DNA of 64,000 nucleotides. It comes from Holacanthus passer (Eukaryota > Chordata > Actinopteri > Pomacanthidae). This document shows positions 35,700 through 47,909 of this stretch, in pieces. Under the pieces are notes generated by a model. It saw nothing but the letters and a program-made list of their open reading frames with translations. It was not told the origin of the DNA and did no database searches. Where the stretch lies: positions 1,862,501 to 1,926,500 of the forward strand of contig JAFREQ010000046.1 of assembly GCA_025331565.1 (NCBI GenBank), given 5' to 3'. Every line of letters starts with the position of its first letter. Positions within the stretch are counted from its first letter, which is position 1. A program made the translations under genes and the position numbers.

Positions 35700-38547
35700 T
35701 TAATCCTCAAACTGGGCCGTGTTGTCATGTAGCAGAACATGCCAGCGCTCGATCTTCTTGTCTTTGTTCTTGAGGCATTCGTACCAGTGCTTCAAACACT
35801 CTCCTTTGGCCTGGATGCCCAACTGACATCCACCTGGAGACACAGAGACAAGACAGCGTCAATATGTAAACAGGAGTGTACATTTGATCCAGTTAGCTTT
35901 GATTTCACTTTGCAGTTTAAAAAACTATACACGAGCTTCTGTCCTGTCGTCATCAGGTGAACTGCATCTTCTCATATTTGCAATTGGTTTGTGAATGAGT
36001 GTCTGACGTCAGCGTTTTGTCAGTTCAATTCAACTCTGCTCTCTCATCATCTTGGAAAATAATTGAAAAGTTTTGATATTTTTGTGAGTTTTTTCCAGTC
36101 GACTCTTCATAAAGTCGTCAGACCAAACGTCGTCATTTGAAGACCTGAATTCAGAAAAGGATTGTGCAGCTTTTGCAGCCACTAAACCTGCACAGTGAAA
36201 TGCATACATCAATACAAATAGCATCTCGCCATTTCTACGCATTTAAATCAGCACATCAATACATTTGGGGCAGAAACAACTTCTTTCTATGCAAATGAGT
36301 CTTATTGCAAAAAAAGTCCACCGGCCACACACAGTTGGTGGTAACTGAAGTGGGGTCTCATCACCAAAGACTATTATTGTGCACATATCAATCTCATTCT
36401 CTTTCTCTCTCCCACTTCTGCCTCCTGTTATCAGTTGATTGAGGGCGTTCACTCATTTGCCACGATCTCTATCAGCCAATCTTATCTTTGCTGTTCTTTC
36501 TGTCAGGTGTGATTGCGCTGTAACATCATTAGCACAGTATCTTTAGTAAACAGAGGCAGAAAGCGGTTACATGTGATGCACAACTCATGCTGCGATCAGT
36601 GGCCTCAATCCATCTTTGTGATTTTGTTTTCTTTGTTTTCTTTTTCCAGATCTGATGCCAGAACGTCCTGTAGTGTTTCATACAAGAAACAAACCAAACC
36701 ATGGTTCAGTTTGATCTGGACTGAGATGGCGACCCAGGGAGGTTTAACACAAGTAATTGTGGTTCGGATCAAACTAAAAAGTCGTGGTGTTTTGGACAAA
36801 AGGCTATTGTATAATGTTTATCGTGCACCTCAGTTTAAGATGAAACCAAAGACGAAAAGTCAGGGGATCACCAAAGCTGTTAGGACGCATTGTCTGAAAG
36901 CCAAGAAATTTTGAAGTGATGTGGAAGTAGATGTGGAAGTGAAGTGAAAAACATTGACCTGCTGGTGTCGCCGAGGAAGAGTTAAGAGAGCACCAAAGTC
37001 ATTGGGGTTCATCCTCTGGGCACCATGGACATGCAATAGTTTTGGATTTATTTCAGTGATGACGCGACCAACCAGCAGCCGTCCTTCGAGCGTCATCTCT
37101 AGAAAAATGGATGGATGAGGAAATGTGATTGCGAGACAACATCCTCACTCACCAATGAAATCATTGGATTTTCCCATGTCATAGTCCCAGACCGAGATGT
37201 CGAGGGTTTTCTTGGCGAGCTCGCCGTGTTTTATTTCATAACTGAACTCCTGAAACACAGTGAAATGACAGTTTATTACAAAACCTCTGACAGATCTGGT
37301 TGAGCAGAAGATGGTAAAGTTCAACGTGTCCAAACTGAACCGACCTCGTTAAACTCTGGATTGAGGGTTTTCTTTTTTATCTGCGTCTTGTTTTTAGCTT
37401 TCTTGCCCATATCTGGCTTCAGACATCTACGACACAAGAGAGCAGAGGAATTCAAATCAATCTTATATTATTAAACATATCATGATTAAAAGACAGGATT
37501 AAAATTCGGCTGAACGCAGCACGTACACTTTGACGAACGGGTCCGAGTACCCGTTGGAGTCCATGGCCGCCAGGTGAGCGCAGCGGACGACGCCCACGAT
37601 GAGACGACTCTGCTGACTGTTGTATGTGAGCGACACCAGGATACGACCCCTCTCCTCCGAATCCTCGCCTTCGTTCAGCTGCACACACACATATCAACCA
37701 CATATGAACACACAGTTGTAGTATTTCACTCCGCTGATCCTGATGCTCCTTTGCCCTTTGCACATATCTGGAGGGATTATTCACTGATTATCTACTAATG
37801 GAGGATAATGTACGTTCTTTAGTACAACATTATCTACATGTATATCATTATGTAATGGGGTTAACTCAAGTTGCATTAACGTTAAGACCAAAACCAACAA
37901 AGTACTTTCTGACTTCTCTTCCCTGATTGTGGCACCGGAGCTAAATAATAGTGAACTCATAATAATTAAATCGTAGCAGAGCATCTGTGGCTGCAGCTGT
38001 GTGTTGTTCTGGGAAAACAAACGGACTCATCTGTAGGTATCAGAGAAAATGGGAGCTTCACATTGGTCTCGTTTAAATGTGCTGTAACATGAAGTCAGGG
38101 ATTGCTGAGGCACGAGTTCCCACCATGACCGACGGTCATGTCGGGAACTGATAGCGGAAACGAGAAAGAATTTCAATGTGGGTCAATCATGTCCGGTTGA
38201 TACCAGATCTGCTTTTAAAGGTCAGTATCAGATCAGTGCCTCCTTATATTCATGACACGGAGGAAGGAGATATATCAGGCTTTGATGCACAGACAGTACT
38301 TGTACTTGTTGTTATTAGATCAATTCAGTGTTGGTTTGATCTTTTCATGGGATTGAGATGAGACCAGATGCATCCTTAAGATCTGATCTGCTGTTCGAAC
38401 TTCAACCTATACTTTTTTTTGTATACACAGAATCAAATCTGACTTCTTTCAGTCATCCTGTCATCCAACAGTAGCATGAGACACATGTCTTACGTCGTCC
38501 TCATAGAGAGCCATGCCGCGAGCTGGTCCTCCGACAGCCTTCTTCAC
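35700..38547 (-). other. rph3a: rph3a linker and C2B domain exons
   Basis: The 54-bp exon 38547-38494 encodes the linker with ARGMALYEDD. Exons 37678-37527, 37426-37345, 37249-37153 and 35833-35700 encode C2B (about 450-594). Ca ligands are kept in MDSNGYSDPF (Asp480, Asp486) and VWDYDMGKSNDFIG (Asp540, Asp542, Asp548). The Lys-rich strand KKAKNKTQIKKKT is the PIP2-binding type. The C-terminal helix KHWYECLKNKDKKIERWH is conserved. Confidence 0.93.
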
Positions 38548-41500
38548 CTGCCAGGAGAGGAAACCAGCAATAAGCATCATCATCATCATCATCATCGCTC
38601 ACACTATTATCAAACCTTCTGCAAACACAAAAGCAAAATTGTAAAATTGAACATGCAAGAAAATTGTAATTCCAAAAATGCTGAATTACTCCTTTAAAGG
38701 ATGTAACATTAAGGTTTAAGTTTAGTAAATTACAAAAGAATACATTTCTTATTTCGACTGGCCATGTAGAAAAATTAGGTTTTTACCACAACAATCTGAT
38801 CTCAAGGTCCATTTAGTAGCTGCTTTCAATCATATCAGATAACCTTCATCAGCAGATGACACTTGCTCAGTTGTAATGGAAATGTTGAAATTTCCATTTT
38901 TATTGTCTCTTGAGGTGAGATTGTTTTGTTACCAGCTGTTTCCACGGTCAAGAAGTAACTTTAAAACTCATTTCTGATTAGTTTTTGATTATATTTGAGT
39001 CCTGAGATTTCTGCCTCCTCCTCTGAACTATGGGGGTAAATGTTTGGTTCTCTCAGCATGAATGAATTACATTTATACATTTAAAAAAGTAGTTACTACA
39101 CAGTTCACAGGGATTTGTGTGAAGTGACCCTTTAATTTCATAGGCCAGTCTTTAACAACATGAGATCTCGTTGTGGTTCTCAGGTTTACCGGGATCGCTC
39201 GCTCCAAACAAACACTGAAGTTCTTCTTCTGGTCAAACTTGAGTTTCTTCAGGGCGACTCGAGTCTCTCCGATGAATTCGTTGTGTCCAAACTTGTCCTC
39301 GTCGCTCACTGAAAGCCTGAAGACAGACGACAGCGAGTCTCATGAAACCTTTATGTAACCGGTGGAACTCACAGGTGGAGGAGATGGAGGTTCGTGTCGT
39401 TCTCACCGGAGAGTTTTGCGAGACATTTCCTCGTCAGTGATACCGTGATAGACCAGCGTCTCGTTCCACACAGGATTCAGAGTGTTTTTAAGTGTCTTGG
39501 TTCGAAGCTTGTTCGACTGAGGAACGACAGCACAAGACAAACATTAAAGATGATATTTCAGAGGTGTGTCGAAATAACTGACACTAATGACGAGTCATAA
39601 ATCAGGCACCAACAGTGTGGGCTCGTATTTGATGCCAGGAGCGTTAGTTGATGGGTTCCTGCTCCATCATGTAATCTGAGTTCATCCCAAATTGAATCAA
39701 CACACGCCGACACCTTCTTCTCAAGCTGTGTTGATATAAGATCATTGAACACAACATTTCAGTGCAGTGAATCAGCTGATGGATCCACTCAGCTGTTAAA
39801 GTGTGCTCAGACACCAAGTGAAACAAATTATGAGAAGCAGATTTTAGAATCAGCTCCTTAAAGTTATAATTAATTCAAGCTGTAATTGTACCTTACTGGC
39901 TCCAGGCAAGAGGTGCAGCTTAACATACGGGTCAGCGAGTCCGTTTGAGTCCATCGGCTTCAAACCCTGAGACACAAAGAAAGATGATGGTCAGAATCAG
40001 GTTGGGATGAAATGCTGATCTGATACAGATCTAATTTACACTTTTTGGACAAGCTTTGTCTCGTCCCATCTTGTCTTTTCTAGTCTTGTCTTGGGTCATC
40101 TCTTATTGTCGTGGCCCATTTTGTCTGTATTTTCTCGTCTTTTCTCATCTTGACTTGTCTCATCTTGTCCTGTCTTATCTTGCCTTGTCTTGTCCTTTCT
40201 TTTCTTGTCTTGTCTCATCTTGATTCGTCTCATCTTGGCCCATTTTTTCTTGTCTTGTCTTGTCTTGTCTCATTTTAATCTCATCTTGTCTCATATTTTC
40301 TCATCCTGTCTTTTCTTGTCTCATCTCATCTCATCTTGTCCTGTCTTGTCTTATTTTGTCTTATACTGTCTTATCTTGTCCATCTTGCCTTATCTGGTCC
40401 TATCTTGTCCTGTCCTGTCTTTTTTGTCCCACCTTGTCTCGTCTCTTGTCATCTTGCTTGTGGACAGGTGTCTTTACCTTAGCTTTAACGATGCAGCAGT
40501 GGAGAGCGTGATTCTCCTGTTCGTAAAGGAGGCTGAACTCCAGAGATCCCAGAGTGGCTGCGAGAATAAAAACAAAGAAACATCTGAGAGGAAAAATGGA
40601 ATCCAAACTTTAATATGACTCATGTTCGAAAAACCAATTTCCCTCTATCACAGATAAACATTGATTTGTTCCTGTGCTGCTGGGATTTTTTTTTCCAGCT
40701 GTGGGCAAACAAGGGGGAATTCGTGTTATTCAACATCTGGGACTGATGAAGATAATGATGTTTGGTTTCAGAGGAATAATCGGTCGTACTGGCGTCGTCT
40801 GAGTCGTAGTCGTCCTCGTCCTCCGTCCTCTCTGGGGGTCGTGGGGGAGGCGGGTTGTTGACCGGTGGATTGACAGCTGGAACAGTTCTGGCTGCAGGAA
40901 CATGTGAACTGGAGACAACTGGTTGTCTTTTCTCCTCCACAGCTGGAGGACAAACCGTCTCCTCCCTCTCTGAGCGTTTGGTTTCCACATCTGCAGCAGG
41001 AGCGACATTAAAATCATCGACTAATTACTGTTGGAAGCATCTTTTTTTCATGTTGGTGTTGATGTTAAATCTTTTGAAATCGGCCCCGTGGCGTCGGGCT
41101 TATTCTTAGAAGGAGCAGCGCCACCTCACCTGAGGGGGGGGCGGCCTGCTGCGCGTTCGCCCGAGGAGGTTTGGAGGCTAACACATGTCTCTCAGTCTTC
41201 ATTACAGCTGCCGGACAGGACTGACTCTCATTATAGCTGTCAGCTGTTGTTCTTGCTGTCTGCTCCCATTGTTCTGATCCACAGGACTGATGCTGCTGTG
41301 GATCCACGCTGAGCTCTGAGGAGACAGAATAGGAAAATCAACAGCCGCTGTCGGAGCAGCTGCCAGCTTCACTTTCACCAGCTACAACATCAAATTCTGC
41401 TCACACAGTCATGCAAACGTAATAATAATCCAATATTATAATGTCACACTCACAGGCCTCATTCTGCTGCATGTGTACTTGTAATGGAGTAATTATATCC

Positions 41501-44126
41501 TGAGGTACTTCAGTAAAAGATCTAAACGCTTCTGCCATCACTAATCCAGTTCTTTAACTTTTGTAACAAACAATGTTCACAAAGAAAAGGAGCAGATGTG
41601 ATTAATAATATGGTGGTTTAAATATATCAGATACAAATTATTATTATTCAAAGCAGAGTGTTTTTGTTTGTCATGAAACATATCAGGAGGTGATCTTTCA
41701 ATTTTACTCAAAGATTCTTTAATATAATGCAAAGTGGAGAAGTCGAGGACTTTCTGTGAGTAACAAACCGTCTTTTTGGTGCTGACTAAAATTTGAATTT
41801 GAAAACATGAAGTAACATGTGCTTGGCTGAGGAAGGTGTGAAGACGGAGTAGAGAGCGGAAAGAGACCAAAGTACAGATGATTTCTTCATATTGCTGAAT
41901 GACGGGATGGATGTTGGCACTGTTTGTTATAATAAACCAGCTTTTGGACGTGATTCTCACATTTCCAAATACGGGCCAGAAGTGACAGCAGCCAGTTTGG
42001 TATCAGGAGCAAACAGACGATGGCACTTTTTGTGCAATCGGTTCTGGAGTAACATGAGACATCTGTGTCCTGTGGTGAGTGAGTCAATGACCGTGTTGTA
42101 ATGAAACATGAGGGCATTTCAATCTTCATCTCTCTGAATGACCTACCATCTCCCTGCTGAGGTGTTTCCTGTGACCCGCCGTGGCCTCCGGGAGCCGAAC
42201 TGGTCTCGGTGCTGGACTGTCGAGGTCTGGACAGAGGGAGGGGGGGAGGCAGACCCTGCTGGTCTCTTCCCTTGAAGAACCAGGCTCCTGAACGCTTCTG
42301 TACCTGAATACAGATGAAACAACAGTAATAACTGTGTCAGCTGCTGGAAACGACGGTTTCACATTGTCATAGGCACAAAAACGTGGCTCTGAACTTCTGA
42401 CCCACAGACAATAAAAAGTACAGACATAGTGACATCAGGTTTCTGAAGGGACATTTCAAATCTTGGGTTTAGGTTTGAACTTGGTAAATACTGAAGTCAT
42501 AAAATCCAAATCTGGGTTGAATGGGATTGAATAAGCAAAAGGTGAACGCATCAGCTGAGATGTTTCTCTACGTTGCATTAATTGTTTGGCCACTTGGGGG
42601 CAGCAGAACAAGCATCATCACCTGATGAGGTTAATATGGAAACTGTCTCACATCCAGGAGACTTGGAGCGACATCATCTTCATTAATCATCGTTCATGTG
42701 GAGTCGTGTGTTGCAGCTAGTTCAAGTTCAACATATCAACTTAAAATCTGATCATATGTCAGTATTGTGAGCACAACTTGTTTCTGCTGCCCCCAAGTGG
42801 CAAAAAATCATTGCAAATTATTGCAGGTTTAAGACAAACAGAAAGAAACGAAACAATTGAAAATGTGGAAGAAGTTGAGCTTGGTCGAATCTTTCCTGCA
42901 TTTCTCTGTGTGTTAATGTGTGAATTTGTGTGATTGTTTATGTTTAATTAGATTGAATTATTAATAGATTGACTCATCAATTGTTTGATTTTACTGGGAA
43001 AGAGTTTGTTTATTTCTTCTTTCCTTTATTTTGTGGAACAGACACATGACGACTTTGTGTTTGCAGCGTTACAGAGGAGTTATTCTGCGTGTGAGTGACA
43101 GGAGGGAGCATTTATTTAAAGAGTGTGGTCTCCCTGAGGCAGAGACCTCAACAAACACAGCGCCATCATCAAAACAGCAACTGCATTATTCATGTGTCAC
43201 ATTAATCCAAATACTGTATTTTTTAAAATTAAATAAGTGATGGAATAAATCATTGCCTATTACTCATTTTGGATATTGAGGGAGTATCAATGGAAGGTAA
43301 TTTTCCAGGTCATTGGGCAGTGAAATAAATTCTGTCTGAGTGTAAAAGCTAGAAAATGGTTCATATCATGAGAAAAAGGTCTGAAGGCAGAAGAGCGACA
43401 GAAATTGGCCTCGTGATTTCATCAAACCCACTCTGCTCTTGGTCTTTTCGTCCCCTCACCTCTTGGTGTTCGTTGCAGATTCTGCACAGCCACGCGGGAC
43501 ACGTCCTGCTGTTGCTCGAAATCCCACATTTACTGCACATGTGCTGCGAAGAGGCAAATACATAGATAAGACACAGGCAGAGAGAAGAAGCATCCTCTGC
43601 AGAGTTAGTTCCTGATGGCAGGTGCACACAGCTCATATAATTTTTACAGTTCACATGGCATTAACTTCTAGACTTGTTGAGAGCAACAAGAAGCAGAACG
43701 TGATGCATGAGACCAGGAAATGCACAGTGCATGTCAGAGCAAGTTAGCATACGGCCCAGTGGGTGCGTATCGCCATAGGAGACCTCTGAGGATCTGCACG
43801 ACACTATAGGAAACATAGGAAACAGAAGTCCTGTCCGTGCAGAGACGTCTTCACGTCCTCTGGGAACAAGTGGAGGATCTGTTTTCTGTCCTTCTTTGAG
43901 AATACAGATGTCCACCTACTTTTTTGCAGTGCACACAGAGGACGGCCGTGACCCCCTGCGGTCCAAAAGATGCCCCACACAGCAGACAGTGAGACTGTCC
44001 GTCCCCACACGCCGTCCTCTTGATGTTATCCAGGCGGCTGGAAAGACGCCTGAGAACACATGCAAATAAATGAGCACAGGCACAAACTTGGCACAGGTTT
44101 TATACCGAACATCATCCCAGTCAGTG

Positions 44127-44205
<79 letters not shown>

Positions 44206-44368
44206 TCGACTGATGTGATTCTGTGCAACAGAGACAATAGTTTCCATCTCACTCGATCCTCTCCTGCTCCATGGTCTCGATCATGGCCGCTCGAGCCAGG
44301 ACGCTGTTGATGATCTCCTTCTCCTCATCCGTGAGCTCCTCCCCCAGGGGGCCGCCAGATGTGTTCAT
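35700..44368 (-). CDS. rph3a: Rabphilin-3A, 15 coding exons
   Basis: Coding exons are 44368-44253 (exon opens at 44381), 44049-43920, 43543-43460, 42303-42147, 41315-41130, 40990-40790, 40557-40478, 39966-39892, 39516-39407, 39316-39190, 38547-38494, 37678-37527, 37426-37345, 37249-37153 and 35833-35700. Every intron is GT-AG and phases join into 594 codons ending QFED; human rabphilin-3A is 694. The protein is an effector of Rab3/Rab27 on synaptic and secretory vesicles that binds Ca, PIP2 and SNAREs. Order: ELTDEEKEII helix, FYVE-like zinc finger, SGAWFFKG Rab-binding motif, Pro-rich linker, C2A, C2B. The linker is about 100 residues shorter than in mammals. The reading frame is open upstream of the chosen ATG to the acceptor, so a further 5' coding exon is possible; mammals have about 45 extra N-terminal residues. 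Duplicate rph3a genes are known in teleosts; which copy this is cannot be said. Confidence 0.96.
36838..37100. repeat. CACCAAAGTCATT-family repeat in the last rph3a intron
   Basis: Contains GATCACCAAAG and, 140 bp on, CACCAAAGTCATTGGGGTTC and ATCCTCTGGGCACCATGGAC. The same words occur at 675-960, 30610-30725 and partly 51420-51480. Confidence 0.7.
38576..38596. repeat. (ATC)n trinucleotide repeat
   Basis: Seven ATC units about 30 bp upstream of an rph3a exon acceptor. Confidence 0.9.
39190..40557 (-). other. rph3a: rph3a C2A domain exons
   Basis: Exons 40557-40478, 39966-39892, 39516-39407 and 39316-39190 encode residues 292-422, beginning LGSLEFSLLYEQENHAL. The Ca-binding loops keep MDSNGLADPY (Asp324, Asp330) and SVSDEDKFGHNE (Asp385, Asp387), so C2A should still bind Ca. 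The domain ends NFSVCLERAIP as in mammals. Confidence 0.93.
40065..40455. repeat. TCTTGTC-type degenerate minisatellite in rph3a intron
   Basis: About 390 bp made almost wholly of TCTTGTC, TCTCATC and CCTGTC units with irregular spacing. It fills most of the 511-bp intron between two C2A exons (40477-39967). ORFs across it are Ser/Leu/Cys-rich translations of the repeat. Confidence 0.9.
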
Positions 44369-44381
44369 CGTCCACCTCACC
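42147..44381 (-). other. rph3a: rph3a Rab-binding domain exons
   Basis: The first four recognised exons encode the Rab-binding region. After GEELTDEEKEIINSVLARA comes a helix, then the zinc finger with Cys at residues 60, 63, 77, 80, 85, 88, 102 and 105 (CLLC, CVHC, CSKC, CRIC). Then comes RSGAWFFKG at 114-122, the aromatic motif that contacts Rab3A in the rabphilin complex. All eight zinc ligands are present. The C-terminal part of the fourth exon starts the low-complexity Pro/Gln/Ser linker that continues through 41315-41130 and 40990-40790, the latter ending in an acidic EDEDDYDSDDA run. Confidence 0.93.
44130..44204. repeat. (GT)37 microsatellite in rph3a intron
   Basis: 75 bp of perfect GT on the plus strand (CA in the transcript), starting 49 nt after the donor of the first recognised rph3a exon. 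Confidence 0.97.
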
Positions 44382-44386
44382 CTGAA

Positions 44387-44441
44387 CACACACACACACA
44401 CACACACACATACACACACAAACACACACACACACAAACAC
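44387..44441. repeat. (CA)n microsatellite forming the rph3a acceptor tract
   Basis: CA repeats on the plus strand with a few interruptions (TA, AA), read as TG in the transcript. They end 5 nt before the exon boundary at 44381, so TG repeats replace the usual polypyrimidine tract. Confidence 0.95.
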
Positions 44442-45687
44442 ACAGAGTTGCGTGCAAAGTAAAAACACAGCACAAACAAAAGGCCAGTAACTCTGTAAAA
44501 AGCGCATCACTAAGGAGAGCGAGACACTAAAACCTAAGGACAGGAGCACAGCTGGAAACATTCTGGACTTAAAGCAACACCGAGCAACTGCAGACAGTGT
44601 CACACACAACAGCACACAGGCGGGTTTCACGATGACCGAGTGACGATCCGACAGCAGATGAGATGCATTTTCTTCATGCATCTCAAACTCCCAGCCTGAG
44701 GGCCGAATCTGGCCAGCAGACGATTTCACCGCTCACACAGTAAACTGGATGAACTTGGTAAAAACTCAATATTTACGATTTGCTGGTTTGGAAATCTTCC
44801 AACAAACCTGCCTCTGAGGTTTAAAATCACTGGACAGAACAGAGGCCAGTGCAAATCAAATGCAGTCAGGCCTCTTTTTAGAAGAGATTTTTAGCTGCTG
44901 TTAAGTTGCTTTTAAACATTTTGCATGCAACAAAATAAAGAATAAATTAGGTAAAAACATCTGCATGTGGTCACTGACAAAGTTTACATGCACAGAATAA
45001 TGCAAATATTAACAGAATAAACCAACTGATGAAGCAACGTGATTTTTCCCAAACAAAAACCTTGTTTCGACTTTGGCCAATATTTTGATTTTAAATCATC
45101 CAGCAAACATTCGGTGCTTCATCACCACAATATTTCCCTGTTTACAATCGTGCTGCGTTCACCCAGCTCCATTTTTGATGAATTTAAAGACGCTGTAAAG
45201 AAGCAAAAAAAAGGTTATGTAAGACTTGATCAAGGTAGCTATATTTGTTACATGCATAATGAGCCACGGGCCTTCAGGCTCCAGAGGGAACTTCAATAGC
45301 TGCTCTGCCGCCGCTGGACGGTTTCAGACGCTCAGTCCTGCAGAGCGTCTGTGAACATTATGGCCACCGCTCATAAAACAATACCACTAACAACTTCTAC
45401 TGTCAGTGAAGGAGCGACCTCGGCGTGACCCTCAGATGTCGATAACACGACTTGAGTCCAGACTGAAATTTCTCAACAACTATCAGATGGAAGTTTGTTC
45501 AGATTGTTGAACCATGAAGTTAATATTTGTGTTTTTTGTGATAAAGTCTGGACTTTTAGTTAATAAAGTTTGATATTCACGTAGCTCACAGGATGAATTA
45601 TATTCACTTAACCTTCCTTAACTTTTTATCTAGCGCCATCATCAGGTCAAAATGTTAACTTGTTCAATACATTCCCATCAGTCTATC

Positions 45688-45718
<31 letters not shown>
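45688..45718. repeat. (GATA)n microsatellite
   Basis: Seven to eight GATA units. Confidence 0.95.
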
Positions 45719-46626
45719 GAAAGAACAGAATAACATCAGTGACTGAGTCCCAACATCAAACTGTCCACGCAGCTCGATGCATCATTCTGTTTACAGGACT
45801 CGACTGCAGACATTTCAGCGTCCGTGTCAGCGAGCCGCGTCTGGACAGACACTCACTTTAAAAGGTCTGAGAGGAGCTAATTTGATCAGCCGTGATTTAT
45901 CTCAGCTCTACCACACCTACTGCTGCAGCAGCACCTCCGGCCTTTCAATCCAAAACATCTGCCGGTCAGCTCAAAGTGCACCGACGGCCTGTTCTCGTGC
46001 AGCTGCTTTAAAACGGGCCGTTAATTGAGGCTGACTGCTGACGACGGAGAGCGTAGCTGTAATGTGTTATTGAAGTGTGGTCTGCAACGTGCGAGCCTGA
46101 AGACATTTTCACTGCAGAGAAGCAACACTCATTATCCTCTGACAAGAACATTGTTAAGAGGAGAAGATGACCTCAGCTTCTCGCCTCTGGTCCAACAGAC
46201 GACACCTCCCCGACTGTTCGCTGACACCCAGAGAAAACAGTGCACACATTAAACCACACATGCACAGTTTTCTTTACACACTCAGCACATTTCATTCTCT
46301 GTAAAACATCAAAAATCGTCCTTTAAAGATTTTGGCTTCAGTCGCCTGATGTGTTAATGTCATCACTTCACTCTTAACTGGCCTCTAGAGTCTGAATAAT
46401 CTGTAGGTTCTGGCCGTTACGTGGCTGCGTCCGAGCATTAAACATCACAGGAGATCAGGCGACGGCTGCTGAGTAAGAATATTTTAATGCCTCACTTACT
46501 TAACGGCTCAGCGCCTTCGTCTTCCTCATCCTCCTCTTCCTCCCTGAAATGTCCCGGCCCCGGTGCGTGCAAATGTCAAGGGTTGATATCATTGTGGACA
46601 AAGTGACAACCTGACAGATTGATGCC

Positions 46627-46629
<3 letters not shown>

Positions 46630-46673
<44 letters not shown>

Positions 46674-46832
46674 ACGTGTATTACTCATGTTGTGGGGACA
46701 TAAATCTGCTGACACGTCACATCACATTGTGGGGACTCATCTTCTTTATGGGGACAAAACACGAGACCCCATAACATCAGTCATTACATTTTCAGGTGAA
46801 GACATGGGTTAAGGTAAAGGTAAGGTCAGGGT

Positions 46833-46903
<71 letters not shown>

Positions 46904-47030
46904 CCTGAAGGGTTCGGAGCGTGAGAGGAAGGTGGGGTCAGCAAGAAAGGAAACGCTCAGAAAGACACTTTTAGACTGTGAGTCACTGCTGAACTTATTA
47001 CACACACACTCACACTCACACACACACACA

Positions 47031-47073
<43 letters not shown>
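46630..47073. repeat. GT and CA arrays within a GGGGAC-type dispersed repeat
   Basis: GT at 46630-46671, then unique-looking GTGGGGACATAAATC, TTGTGGGGACTCATCTTC and GGTTAAGGTAAAGGTAAGG (46672-46834), then GT at 46835-46900 and an interrupted CA array at 47000-47073. The second GT array and the CA array are complementary. Confidence 0.9.
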
Positions 47074-47075
<2 letters not shown>

Positions 47076-47679
47076 TCATTATGCATCAAATCACTGCTGT
47101 TACATCCTGAAAGGTGTGAAAATGCTCAATTGGTATGTTGCAAAAAAACATGACAATTTAATTACTTAAAAAGTAACTTTCACCTTTGAAAATACTCTAT
47201 TACAAGAAAAAGTCCTGCATTTACAGTGATACTAAAGTAAATGTGGATAAGTATTAGTGATAAACTGTTCTCTTTTTGTCGAGAGCTGAAGGAGAAGATT
47301 GATGCCACGCTCTGTCTGTTCAGTTCATCTGAAGCTTCAGGCAGGAGATGAAATCAGCTCCATCACTTCACTTCTGTACTTTTACTCAAGTAAAATCTTG
47401 AATGGAGGACTTTTACCTGTAATGGAGTATTTTGTGCTACTTTGCTTTAGAAAAACTACATCAGTACTTCTGTTTTCCTCTGGACTGTAGTGCAGTGGAA
47501 GAACAGCACAGCATAAAATGGAAATACTCAAGTAAAGTACAAATACCTTAACTATACCAACAATACTTACAAATAACTTCTTACTTTTTCAAATTAAAAA
47601 TCCTCTCACAGCCATCATTCATACACATTAGCCATGAACTGCAGTCAGGGTCAGCTTTTCTCCCTCACAGTCACATGTG

Positions 47680-47684
<5 letters not shown>

Positions 47685-47717
<33 letters not shown>
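47685..47717. repeat. (CA)n microsatellite
   Basis: About 16 CA units. Confidence 0.95.
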
Positions 47718-47719
<2 letters not shown>

Positions 47720-47875
47720 CACGCGCAGCATGAAGTGAGTATTGATCGCAGTCGCTGCCTCACAGTCGATCGATGTGCAGCTCTGCAGCGGGACATGAGT
47801 CTCTATCTGATTCTCAATGTCGTGCGGTGACAGAAAGAGCTGACACATCACAGAGTATCGATACTCGCCCTGTTT

Positions 47876-47909
47876 TCACCCCTCGACCCCTCGACCCCTC
47901 GACCCCTCG
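47876..47909. repeat. 8-bp tandem repeat (CCCCTCGA)4
   Basis: Four head-to-tail copies of CCCCTCGA, the last ending GG. The repeat is CpG-containing. Confidence 0.9.

Noticed and set aside
36513..36914. 133-codon plus-strand ORF over the last rph3a intron
   Set aside because: Antisense to an intron, overlaps a dispersed repeat, no domain features.
46515..46558. 44-nt minus-strand acidic exon-like segment with an excellent GTAAGT donor
   Set aside because: The phase does not fit either the first rph3a exon or the orphan exon at 56.19 kb, and the acceptor is weak. It could be a non-coding 5' exon but there is no proof.
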